From the NCBI RefSeq assembly GCF_022631375.1, contig NZ_JALBGC010000006.1, positions 62,001-126,000 on the forward strand: 64,000 nucleotides of DNA, written 5' to 3'. The stretch's first letter is position 1, and each line of letters opens with the position of its first letter. The position numbers were made by a program, and so were the translations under genes. The DNA comes from Hymenobacter cyanobacteriorum (GTDB taxonomy: Bacteria; Bacteroidota; Bacteroidia; Cytophagales; Hymenobacteraceae). Under the pieces are notes generated by a model, which was given only the letters and a program-made list of their open reading frames with translations, was not told the origin of the DNA and did not search any database. Shown here in pieces: positions 30,457-37,867 of the stretch.

Positions 30457-31076
30457 ACAACGCCCCCGCTCAGCCGTCTAAATCCTTGTTTGGCGCCGGC
30501 CTGCTGGCCGCGCTGGCCGCTTCGCTTTGCTGCATCACGCCGCTGCTGGCCGTGGTCGGTGGTCTCGGCGGCGTGGCCAGTTCCTTTTCCTGGCTCGAAC
30601 CCTACCGCCTCTACCTGGTGCCCCTGACCGTGGCCGTGCTCGGCTTCGCCTGGTACCGCCAGCTGCGCCCTGCGCCCGTAGCGGCCGACTGCTGCGCCGT
30701 GCCCGAGAAACGCTCCGTGATGCAGTCCACCGGCTTCCTGGCTTCCGTCACCGTCCTTGCCGCCCTGCTATTGGCCTTTCCCTACTACGGTGCCAAGCTC
30801 TACCCAACGGCCAAGCCCAGCGCCCCCGTGGCCAACGCCAACGGAGCAGCCCCCATCTGGCAAACCCGTACCTACCGCATCGGCGGCATGACCTGCGAGG
30901 CCTGCGCCCACCACGTCGAAAGTGCCGTGCAGCAAGTGCCCGGCGTGCAAACCGTGTCCGTGTCCTACGATAAGGCCACCGCCCAGGTGCGTTACAACGC
31001 CGCCCAAGCCCAGGCCGCCCAGGTCGAAAGTGCCATCAACGGCACCGGCTACCACGTCCTGAACCCCACCCGCTGA
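30453..31076 (+). CDS. merTP: MerTP mercuric transport fusion
   Basis: 207 residues. N-terminal MerT part: three helices, with the Cys pair 26-27 in LAASLCCITPLLAVVGGLGG, a second Cys pair 80-81 in the loop AADCCAV, then a third helix. A periplasmic linker joins it to a MerP-like HMA domain with GGMTCEACAHHV (144-154). The fusion replaces the separate MerT and MerP of proteobacteria. Family knowledge: uptake of Hg(II) for cytosolic reduction. It overlaps the flavoprotein start by one base (TGATG). Confidence 0.92.
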   Translation: MNNAPAQPSKSLFGAGLLAALAASLCCITPLLAVVGGLGGVASSFSWLEPYRLYLVPLTVAVLGFAWYRQLRPAPVAADCCAVPEKRSVMQSTGFLASVTVLAALLLAFPYYGAKLYPTAKPSAPVANANGAAPIWQTRTYRIGGMTCEACAHHVESAVQQVPGVQTVSVSYDKATAQVRYNAAQAQAAQVESAINGTGYHVLNPTR

Positions 31077-32431
31077 TGGCCGCGCCCCTCGAAGTGGACG
31101 TGCTGGTCATCGGCACTGGTGAAGGCGGCACCACCGCGGCCCAGAAGTGCGCCAAGGCCGGCCGCCGCGTCGCCATTGTGGACTTCCGGCCCTACGGCGG
31201 CACCTGCGCCCTGCGCGGCTGCGACCCCAAAAAGGTGCTGATTGGCGCGGCCGAAACGGTGGCCCATTCCCGCCAGCTGGTGGGCCACGGCATTGCCGCG
31301 CCCGCCACCATCGACTGGCCCGCGCTCATGCGCTTCAAGCATAGCTTTACCGACAAAGTGCCCGCCGGCCGCGAAGCCAGCCTGCAAAAGGCCGGCGTGG
31401 CCACTTACCACGGCACGGCGCAGTTCATCGACGCCCACACCGTTCAAATCGGCGACCAGCAGCTTCGGGCCCAGCAGTTCATTCTGGCCACCGGCGCGCA
31501 GCCCCGTCCCCTCCACATTCCCGGCGAAGAATTCCTGCTCGACAGCACCGCTTTCCTCGACCTGCCGGAGCTGCCCGCCGACATGACGTTTATCGGCGGC
31601 GGCTACATCGCCTTTGAGTTCGCCCACCTGGTGGCCCGCTGCGGCGTCAAGGCCCGCATCGTGCACCGCGGTGCCCGTCCCCTGGAACAGTTCGACGCCG
31701 ACGTGGTGGAGCATCTGGTGACTGCCTCGCGGGAAGCCGGCATTGAAATCCTGTTGAACACGGCCGTGCTCGGCATCGAGCGGCTGCCCGACGGCCGGCT
31801 GCAGCTCCGCGCCGAGTCGGCCGGCCAGCCCCTGACCCTCACCACGGCCCAAGCCGTGCACGCCGCCGGTCGCGAACCGGCCCTGCAGGCACTGGCCCTG
31901 GAAAAGGCGGGCGTAGCCTACGGCCCCAAAGGCATTGCCGTCAACGAGTACCTGCAAAGCACGTCGCGCCCCGAGGTCTACGCCATCGGCGACGCCGCCG
32001 ACTCCGGCTTGCCCCTGACGCCCGTGGCGGCCAAAGCCGCCTTCGTGGCTGCCAGCAACTTGCTCAAAGGCAACCACACGCCCGTCGACTACGGCGTGGT
32101 GCCCACCACCGTGTTTGCCCACCCGCCGCTGGCCGCCGTGGGCCTCACCGAAGCCGAGGCCACAGCCCAGGGCAAGCAGTTCAAGGTCAAGCACGAGGTG
32201 ACCACCGAGTGGTTCACGGCTCGCCGCCTGCGCGAACCAGTTTCTGCTTACAAGGTGCTCATTGAGGAGGAAACCGACCTTGTCCTCGGCGCGCACCTGC
32301 TCGGCCCCCACGCCGAGGAAGTCATCAACATTTTCGCCGTCGCCATGCACACCCAGTTGCCGGCGCGCGAACTTCAAAAGCTGCTGTTTGCCTACCCTAC
32401 CAGCGCCTCCGACATCGTGTACATGCTCTAA
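31076..32431 (+). CDS. MerA-related FAD/NAD(P) disulfide oxidoreductase lacking the C-terminal Cys pair
   Basis: 451 residues. FAD motif VIGTGEGGTTAAQ (11-23), redox Cys pair C44-x4-C49 (GGTCALRGCDPKK), NAD(P) motif FIGGGYIAFEFAHL, and AIGDAADSGLPLTPVA. No HMA domain precedes it, and the C-terminus ends AYPTSASDIVYML rather than the MerA Cys-Cys. The catalytic HPT...E of lipoamide dehydrogenases and glutathione reductase is replaced by YPTSASD. It is therefore not a standard mercuric reductase. Its place between merTP and the GDCCVxC gene suggests a role with the imported metal. Similar genes are annotated as lipoamide-dehydrogenase-family proteins in Bacteroidota. Confidence 0.85.
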   Translation: MAAPLEVDVLVIGTGEGGTTAAQKCAKAGRRVAIVDFRPYGGTCALRGCDPKKVLIGAAETVAHSRQLVGHGIAAPATIDWPALMRFKHSFTDKVPAGREASLQKAGVATYHGTAQFIDAHTVQIGDQQLRAQQFILATGAQPRPLHIPGEEFLLDSTAFLDLPELPADMTFIGGGYIAFEFAHLVARCGVKARIVHRGARPLEQFDADVVEHLVTASREAGIEILLNTAVLGIERLPDGRLQLRAESAGQPLTLTTAQAVHAAGREPALQALALEKAGVAYGPKGIAVNEYLQSTSRPEVYAIGDAADSGLPLTPVAAKAAFVAASNLLKGNHTPVDYGVVPTTVFAHPPLAAVGLTEAEATAQGKQFKVKHEVTTEWFTARRLREPVSAYKVLIEEETDLVLGAHLLGPHAEEVINIFAVAMHTQLPARELQKLLFAYPTSASDIVYML

Positions 32432-32444
32432 TCCCAATTTTCTT

Positions 32445-32681
32445 ATGACCCCGACCCAACCCGTTACCCTGACTTCCGTGCTCACCTGCCCCGTCTGCCA
32501 GCACGCGCAGGCCGAGCAGATGCCCACCGACGCCTGCCAGTGGTTCTACGAATGCACCAGCTGCCACACCGTGCTCAAGCCCCTGGCCGGCGACTGCTGC
32601 GTGTACTGTTCCTACGGCTCGGTGCCCTGCCCGCCCATCCAGGAGCAAGGCAAAGGCGCCTGCGGCAGCAGCTGCTGCTAA
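32445..32681 (+). CDS. GDCCVxC-domain protein
   Basis: 78 residues from ATG 32445. Signature PLAGDCCVYCSYGSVPCPP, plus LTCPVCQHAQ and YECTSCHTVLKP, giving a zinc-ribbon-like set of Cys; the tail ends CGSSCC. The family is restricted to mercury and other metal loci in Bacteroidota and Proteobacteria and is thought to bind thiophilic metal. It follows the flavoprotein by 13 bp. Confidence 0.9.
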   Translation: MTPTQPVTLTSVLTCPVCQHAQAEQMPTDACQWFYECTSCHTVLKPLAGDCCVYCSYGSVPCPPIQEQGKGACGSSCC

Positions 32682-32725
32682 TCAACTCCAACCCCCATTT
32701 TATAACCATTTTAAAGAACGAACCC

Positions 32726-32944
32726 ATGAAAAACGTCCTGCTTGCCCTGACCCTGTTTGCCGCCATCGGCACCGCCGCCGCCAACGACGGCCAGCCCGGC
32801 AAAAAAGCCAAAAAGGCCACCGCCGCCACCAAGATGCAATGCTCGAAAGACGAGAAAGCCGGTGCCAGCTGCTGCGCGAAAAAGACCACCGCAACCGCCG
32901 CCGTTACGCCTACGGCTGCGGCTGCGGAAGCCGCCAAAAAATAG
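32726..32944 (+). CDS. Small exported Lys/Ala/Cys protein
   Basis: 72 residues. The signal peptide ends at TAAAND. The mature sequence is Lys/Ala/Thr-rich with MQCSKDEKAGASCCAKK (three Cys) and an Ala-rich tail. It may be a periplasmic metal-binding peptide. It is the last gene of the mer-type operon, 44 bp after GDCCVxC. Confidence 0.6.
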   Translation: MKNVLLALTLFAAIGTAAANDGQPGKKAKKATAATKMQCSKDEKAGASCCAKKTTATAAVTPTAAAAEAAKK

Positions 32945-32984
32945 CTCTCTTTTCGCAGCCGGCAAATGGCCTGTTTGTTTCCCG

Positions 32985-33009
32985 ACGCCTGACCATAACG
33001 GTCAGGCGT
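32985..33009 (+). terminator. Hairpin at the end of the mer-type operon
   Basis: Ten-base perfect stem ACGCCTGACC (32985-32994) and GGTCAGGCGT (33000-33009), loop ATAAC. The T-run after it is poor, so it is a weak terminator. Confidence 0.5.
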
Positions 33010-33068
33010 TCTGGTGAATTTAAAGCAGGTGTAACGCAATGACACTCGTTGCCGAGGCCCTCATCCGC

Positions 33069-33109
33069 AAAAAAGGAATGCCCAAAACGTGTCTAGGCAT
33101 TCCTTTTTT
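33069..33109 (-). terminator. Terminator between mer-type and Cus/Csp transcripts
   Basis: Stem AAAAAAGGAATGCC pairs with GGCATTCCTTTTTT (14 bp). T-runs exist on both strands, so it can act both ways. It follows the second Csp gene. Confidence 0.85.
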
Positions 33110-33128
33110 GCTGGCAGACCGGGTTTCT

Positions 33129-33455
33129 TTACATGGCGGCGCGGCAGGCCTCCTCGCAGCGTCGGCAAGCATCGGCGCACTCCTGGCAATGCTGCATGTG
33201 GCTGTGCTTGGCGCACTCATCACCACAGGCTTTGCAGACTTCGGCGCACTCGCGCAGCAGGTGCTGGCCGTGGACGGAGCCGCGGGCAACCAGGCGGGCG
33301 GTGAGTGCGCAGATGTCGGCGCAGTCGCGGTCGAGGCTGATGCAGGGCACCATCATTTTCACGTCCGGCTCCTGCAGGCAGGCGGTGGCGCACCACTCGC
33401 AGGCGGCCACGCAGGCGTTGAGGGCGTCGAGCAGGCTCTGATGTTGGTTGTTCAT
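33129..33455 (-). CDS. csp: Four-helix-bundle copper-binding protein (Csp-like), second copy
   Basis: 108 residues. Cys pattern close to the first copy: LLDALNACVAACEWCATACLQ, CISLDRDCADICAL, CAEVCKACGDECAKH and CQECADACRRCEEAC. It lacks a signal peptide. The two proteins are clearly paralogous, with conserved order of helices. This one ends the Cus cluster and would store Cu(I) in the cytosol. Confidence 0.92.
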   Translation of the reverse strand: MNNQHQSLLDALNACVAACEWCATACLQEPDVKMMVPCISLDRDCADICALTARLVARGSVHGQHLLRECAEVCKACGDECAKHSHMQHCQECADACRRCEEACRAAM

Positions 33456-33506
33456 GGGTTGGGGATTAGGTGGAAATGAACTGAAAAAAGCGCGTGGTCC
33501 GGGGCT

Positions 33507-33764
33507 TTACTTTTTCACCAGGTCCATGCCGCACTTGGGGCACTTGCCGGGCTCGTTGGTTATCACTTCCGGGTGCATGGTGCAGGTGTAGGTTTCGGCG
33601 GCCACGCCCGGTCCGGGGTTGCCGGTCGGTTTGGCCGTGCTGTCCGACGAGGCGGTGGCAGTGGCCGAGGTGGTGGTTTCGGTGCTGCCCTTGTTATCGG
33701 AGCAGGCCGTGGTGGCGGCGGAGAGGCCGGTGAGTACCAGGCCGAGGAACAGAAGCTTTTTCAT
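33507..33764 (-). CDS. Lipoprotein with one heavy-metal-binding domain (HMBD)
   Basis: 85 residues from ATG 33764. Lipobox TTACS, a Ser/Thr-rich linker, then YTCTMHPEVITNEPGKCPKCGMDLVKK, the HMBD (YHS-like) motif with Cys, Met, His and CPKCGM ligands. The same domain occurs in both adaptors. It is probably a periplasmic copper carrier for the Cus system. Confidence 0.85.
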   Translation of the reverse strand: MKKLLFLGLVLTGLSAATTACSDNKGSTETTTSATATASSDSTAKPTGNPGPGVAAETYTCTMHPEVITNEPGKCPKCGMDLVKK

Positions 33765-33836
33765 GGAGTGAAAATGGGATGGTGAAAAAAGGGGCCGGAC
33801 CGCGGCACCCAACGGATTACTGATTTGATGGAAGGG

Positions 33837-35228
33837 CTACATGCTCATGCCGTTCATGCTCTCGGTGGCGCCCTGGCGCAGGGCGTATTCGCTTTGCAGC
33901 AGGTAGGCCCCGGAGACGACGACTTTGGCTCCGGCCGGGAGGCCCGCCGTGACGGGCACGCTGCTGGCCGAGCCCTCGCCCGTGCTCACCCGCACGCGGC
34001 GGTACTGCCGCTCGCCGGTTTGCGTCCAGAGGTAGCTGCTCTCGCCGTCGCGGATAAGGGCCTCCACGGGCACACGCAGCGTGAGTTGGGCGGGAGCGGC
34101 CGTCGTTGGGGCATCAAGCAGGACGTTCGCCTGAGCACCCGGGAGCAGACGCCCGCCGGGGTTGGCCAGCTGGATGCGGGCCAGCGTGACCTGGCTGTTG
34201 CCGCTGAGCTCGGGGCTCAGAAAAACGACTTTGCCCCGGTGGGAGCCGGACTCCCCGGCCACCTGCACCGTGACGCTTTTGCCGAGCGGCAGCTTGGCCA
34301 CGTCCGGCGAATAAAGCTGCGCTTCGACCCACACGGTGGCCAGGTTGGTGAGCGTCACCAGCGGGCTGCCTTCGCTCACGTACTGGCCCTGCACCACGTC
34401 GAGCGTCTGCACGGTGCCGGTCGTCGGGCTGTAGTAGGTGACCACCGGGTTGGGCCAGCCCCGGGCGGCCAGCTGCCGGAGCTGGCCGGCACTCAGGCCC
34501 AGCAGGCGCAGCTTTTGGGCCGTGGCCTCGGCGAACTGCCGGTAGGCCCCGCCCTGCTCGCGGCTTTGGGTTAGGGCCAGCAGGTACTCCTGCTGCAGGG
34601 CCTGCAGCTGCTCGCTGTACACGGAAAATAAGGGTGCGCCCTTCTGTAAGAGCTGCCCGGTCTGGCGCACGTATAGGTGCTCGATGCGCCCGGCCACCCG
34701 GCTGCTCACGCCCTCGGTGTGCAGCGCATCGGCGGTAACGGTGCCGGTGAGCACGGTGGCCGCCGGCCTTTCTTCGGGGCTGGCGCCGATGACCTGCGTG
34801 CGAATGTTGCCCAGCGTGACCTGCTGCGCGGTCAGCGTCAGGTCAGCGCTGCTGGCTGCCGCACTGCCCGCGGGCGTGGGGTGCCCGGCCTGCTTTACCA
34901 GGTCCATGCCGCAAATGGGGCAAAGGCCGGGTTTGGCCTGGTGCACCTGCGGGTGCATCGGACACGTGTACACGGCAGCGCTGGCGGTTGGCGTTGGCGT
35001 TGTCGGGGCGGTTTTTACCGCTATCAGGTCCATGCTGCAGATGGGGCACTTACCGGGAGCGTCCGCGTGAATCTGCGGGTGCATGGAGCAGGTGTAGTAC
35101 CCTTTCTCCCCCACCGCCCCCTTATCGGCCGGCTTGTTTTCCTGGCAGGCCGCGCTGCTGAGCGCCACCAGCAGCACCAGCAGCCAACGGGCAGGAGCAA
35201 GCCGCCAAAAGGTTCGCAGACTATTCAT
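33837..35228 (-). CDS. cusB: CusB-type efflux adaptor with two HMBD domains
   Basis: 463 residues from ATG 35228, lipobox SSAACQ. Two HMBD motifs: YTCSMHPQIH...CPICSMDL and YTCPMHPQVH...CPICGMDL. Barrel-sandwich and hairpin parts follow, with IEHLYVRQTGQLLQKGAPLFSVYSEQL, LVQGQYVSEGSPL-type and the beta-barrel VPVEALIRDGESSYLW. The tail is Met-rich (MNGMSM). Periplasmic adaptor of an RND efflux pump, linking CusA to TolC. The second of two tandem adaptors; it starts 8 bp inside the first. Confidence 0.88.
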   Translation of the reverse strand: MNSLRTFWRLAPARWLLVLLVALSSAACQENKPADKGAVGEKGYYTCSMHPQIHADAPGKCPICSMDLIAVKTAPTTPTPTASAAVYTCPMHPQVHQAKPGLCPICGMDLVKQAGHPTPAGSAAASSADLTLTAQQVTLGNIRTQVIGASPEERPAATVLTGTVTADALHTEGVSSRVAGRIEHLYVRQTGQLLQKGAPLFSVYSEQLQALQQEYLLALTQSREQGGAYRQFAEATAQKLRLLGLSAGQLRQLAARGWPNPVVTYYSPTTGTVQTLDVVQGQYVSEGSPLVTLTNLATVWVEAQLYSPDVAKLPLGKSVTVQVAGESGSHRGKVVFLSPELSGNSQVTLARIQLANPGGRLLPGAQANVLLDAPTTAAPAQLTLRVPVEALIRDGESSYLWTQTGERQYRRVRVSTGEGSASSVPVTAGLPAGAKVVVSGAYLLQSEYALRQGATESMNGMSM

Positions 35229-36621
35229 GGGAAGCAGCGGGTGGGGTGGAAGAAGTTTGCAGGAAGCTTTCGCTGTCGACCAGGTACTGCCCGTTGGCGG
35301 CCACGTCTTCGGTGCCGAGCAGGCCCTGCCGGATTTGCACCTGCGCGCCCGTGCGCTGGCCGACCTGCACCGTGACCGGCACGAACGTGCGGCCGCGCCG
35401 CACAAAGGCCACCTGCCGGGTGCCGAGGTCCACCACGGCCGCCCGGGGCAGCCACAAGCCATTGGCAGGCCCACTCGTCAGCCGGGCCGTGAGGCGGGTG
35501 CCGCGTCGCAGCACCCCCTTGGGGTTGGGCAGGGACACGCGCACGGCCGGCGTGCTGGCCCCGGCCCGGTAGGTGGGCTCCACCAGTTCCACGCGGGCCG
35601 TCAGGGGATGCGTTGGGTCACCATCCACGAGCACCTGCAGCGTTTGACCGGGGCGCAGCTGCGCCGCTTCGCCGGGCCCGGGCTGGAACAAGCCCCACAC
35701 CTGCGCGGTGTTCGTGACCTGAAACAGGGTCTGCCCGGTGCTTACGTACCCGCCTTCCTGCAGCGTGAGGGCCGGGGTTGGGGAGGCTGATGCCGTTGCG
35801 GTGGCTGGTTCAACGCCTGGACCCATCGCCGCTGCGCCGCCCATGCCGCCCGCCGGGGCGCTGGCTACGGCCATTTCCGAAGGAGACGGCGGCGCCAATG
35901 ACGACGCAGCTAGCGTATTTTCAACCACGTAGCCGTCGTAGGGGCTGAACACAGCCACGCGGTAGTCGGGCCGCCGGGTGCGGGCCAGGGCGCGCAGCTG
36001 GCTTTCGCTCAGGCCCAGCAGCCGCAGCTTCTGCCGGGCACCATTCACCAAAACCGTGTTGTCGGCGTCGTTGCCGAGCAGAAAAATGTATTCTTGCTCG
36101 GCCGTCACCAGTTCGGGGCTGTAGAGCTCCAGCAGCGTTTGGCCCTTGCGCACGGGCTGGTAGTTGAAACGCACGAGCAGCCGCTCGATGCGGCCCCCCA
36201 CCCGAGCCACCACGGCCCGGCTCCGGCGCGGGTCGTAGTCGACCACCCCGGGCAAGGTGAGCGTGTCCGAAGCCGCCCCCGAGCTTGGGCGCACGGTCGC
36301 GATGGCCGACACCACGGAGCCATTGGGGGAGGTAACCAGGTGGGCCAGGTCAGCCCCGGCCGTATCGACAGCGGCCACCGGGTTGTTCCCGCTGGCTTTG
36401 GGCACCAGGTCCATGCCGCAGATGGGGCACTGGCCGGGCGCGTCGCGCACGATTTGCGGGTGCATCGAGCAGGTGTACCGCTGCGCGGCGGCCGTGGCCA
36501 CGGGCTGCGCGGGGGCCTGCGCGGCCGGGCCGTGGGCCTTGCCCTTGCAGCCGGCCAGCAGTGCCAGCAGCAGTAGCGCCTGCGCGCCGGTGCGCAGCTT
36601 ATTGCTCCAGTTCCTGGTCAT
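35221..36621 (-). CDS. cusB: CusB-type efflux adaptor with one HMBD domain
   Basis: 466 residues, lipobox LLAGCK. One HMBD (YTCSMHPQIV...CPICGMDL), then IERLLVRFNYQPVRKGQTLLELYSPELVTAEQEYIFLL of the hairpin. A Met/Ala/Pro insert (about 245-285, GGMGGAAAMGPG) splits the lipoyl region and may be a metal site. It overlaps tolC by 23 bp and the second adaptor by 8 bp. Having two different adaptors in one operon is uncommon; they could form a hetero-hexamer. Confidence 0.88.
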   Translation of the reverse strand: MTRNWSNKLRTGAQALLLLALLAGCKGKAHGPAAQAPAQPVATAAAQRYTCSMHPQIVRDAPGQCPICGMDLVPKASGNNPVAAVDTAGADLAHLVTSPNGSVVSAIATVRPSSGAASDTLTLPGVVDYDPRRSRAVVARVGGRIERLLVRFNYQPVRKGQTLLELYSPELVTAEQEYIFLLGNDADNTVLVNGARQKLRLLGLSESQLRALARTRRPDYRVAVFSPYDGYVVENTLAASSLAPPSPSEMAVASAPAGGMGGAAAMGPGVEPATATASASPTPALTLQEGGYVSTGQTLFQVTNTAQVWGLFQPGPGEAAQLRPGQTLQVLVDGDPTHPLTARVELVEPTYRAGASTPAVRVSLPNPKGVLRRGTRLTARLTSGPANGLWLPRAAVVDLGTRQVAFVRRGRTFVPVTVQVGQRTGAQVQIRQGLLGTEDVAANGQYLVDSESFLQTSSTPPAASHE

Positions 36622-37864
36622 AGCGCACGTGTAAGTTTAGGAGTTCGGTTTGGGTGTCGAGGTACTGCAGACGGGTTTGCAGCCAGGTTTCCAGGGCTTC
36701 TACCACGGCCGGCAGTTGGGCGGTGTTCTGCTGGTAGGCCAGCAGCGTGACCTGGTACTGCTTGCGCAGGGAGGGCAGAATGGCCTTTTCAAAGTTTTCC
36801 ACCTGTTGGCGCTTGGTGCGCAGGTCCGACTGCAGGGTGGTGATGCGGCCGGCGGCTTCGGTGAGCAGGCTGGCCCGCTGCTGCTGCACGGCCTGCGCCT
36901 CGTAGCCCAGCGCGGCGGTGTTGGCCTTGTACTCGCGGGATGCCCAGGGGGCAATGGGGATGGACACCATGCCCATGACGGTGAACTGATTTGGGGTGAC
37001 GCCGATGCCTTTCATGTGGTCGTAGCGCACTCCGAAATCGGGCCGACGGCGGTTGGCTTCCACGTTCTGGTTGAGGCGGAGCGCGGCCAGCGAGCGGTCG
37101 AGGCTGCGTACGTCACTGCGCCGACGGGACAGGGCTGCCGTGTCGGGATACGGCCCGGCAAACGAGGTGGGCAGCAGCGTGTCCACCGCAAACTCCCCTT
37201 CCGGGTCGCGGGCCATGAGCGTATTCAGGGCAATGGTGTTCTGGCGCAGCTGCCCGTAGAGCTGCGCGTGGTCGTTGCCGTGCATGGCCACCCGCGCCTG
37301 CGCCTGGTAGATGCTGGCCAGGGTGCTCTGGTTGTAGGGGTAGCGGACCTGCGCCACCTTCAGCAGAAAGGCCAGCAGCTCCTCGCTTTCGTCGAGGACC
37401 TTGAGCTTCTTTTCCAGGATAACCCGGCCGTAGTAGAGGCTGCGGGCCTGCGCCCGTAGCTGGTTGAACTTCGCCGCTTGGTCGGCCTGGTCCACGGCCG
37501 ACCAAGCGGCCAGGTACTCCCGCCTGGCCCGTTGTTTGGCGGGGTTGGGTATCATCTGCTCCACCGACACCATCTGCATGCCCTCGCCCTGGCCGTTGTT
37601 CATTTCCTTGATGGGTCGCTGGTTGTAGGGCGTCATCCAGTAGCCGGCACTCACCTTGGGCGCTTCCCAGCTGCTGGCGCCCGCCACGGCGGCCTGCTTG
37701 GCCTGGCTGCGGTAGCTGTACTGGCGCAGGGCCGGGTTACGGCGCTCCACGGCCCGCAGCACCGAGTCCAGCGGCAGCACCTGCTGGGCCCGGAGCGGCT
37801 GGCCGGCCAGGAGCAGCAGGGCCAGCAGTACACAGTATCTAAGTTTAGCTAACATGATTTTCAT
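36599..37864 (-). CDS. cusC: TolC-family outer-membrane channel (CusC-like)
   Basis: 421 residues. Signal peptide ends LRAQQ. Two repeated helical hairpin parts are visible, for example LDSVLRAVERRNPALRQ at the start and LDRSLAALRLNQNVEANRRRPDFGVRYDHM later. Outer-membrane exit duct for the pump. It starts 3 bp after the C-terminal cusA ORF. Confidence 0.9.
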   Translation of the reverse strand: MKIMLAKLRYCVLLALLLLAGQPLRAQQVLPLDSVLRAVERRNPALRQYSYRSQAKQAAVAGASSWEAPKVSAGYWMTPYNQRPIKEMNNGQGEGMQMVSVEQMIPNPAKQRARREYLAAWSAVDQADQAAKFNQLRAQARSLYYGRVILEKKLKVLDESEELLAFLLKVAQVRYPYNQSTLASIYQAQARVAMHGNDHAQLYGQLRQNTIALNTLMARDPEGEFAVDTLLPTSFAGPYPDTAALSRRRSDVRSLDRSLAALRLNQNVEANRRRPDFGVRYDHMKGIGVTPNQFTVMGMVSIPIAPWASREYKANTAALGYEAQAVQQQRASLLTEAAGRITTLQSDLRTKRQQVENFEKAILPSLRKQYQVTLLAYQQNTAQLPAVVEALETWLQTRLQYLDTQTELLNLHVRYDQELEQ

Positions 37865-37867
37865 GGC

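Noticed and set aside
31076..32431. Naming this gene merA
   Set aside because: It lacks the N-terminal HMA domain and the C-terminal Cys pair that define mercuric reductase, so only a MerA-related label is justified.
31049..32527. 492-codon minus-strand ORF opposite the flavoprotein gene
   Set aside because: FAD, NAD and redox-Cys motifs are on the plus strand.
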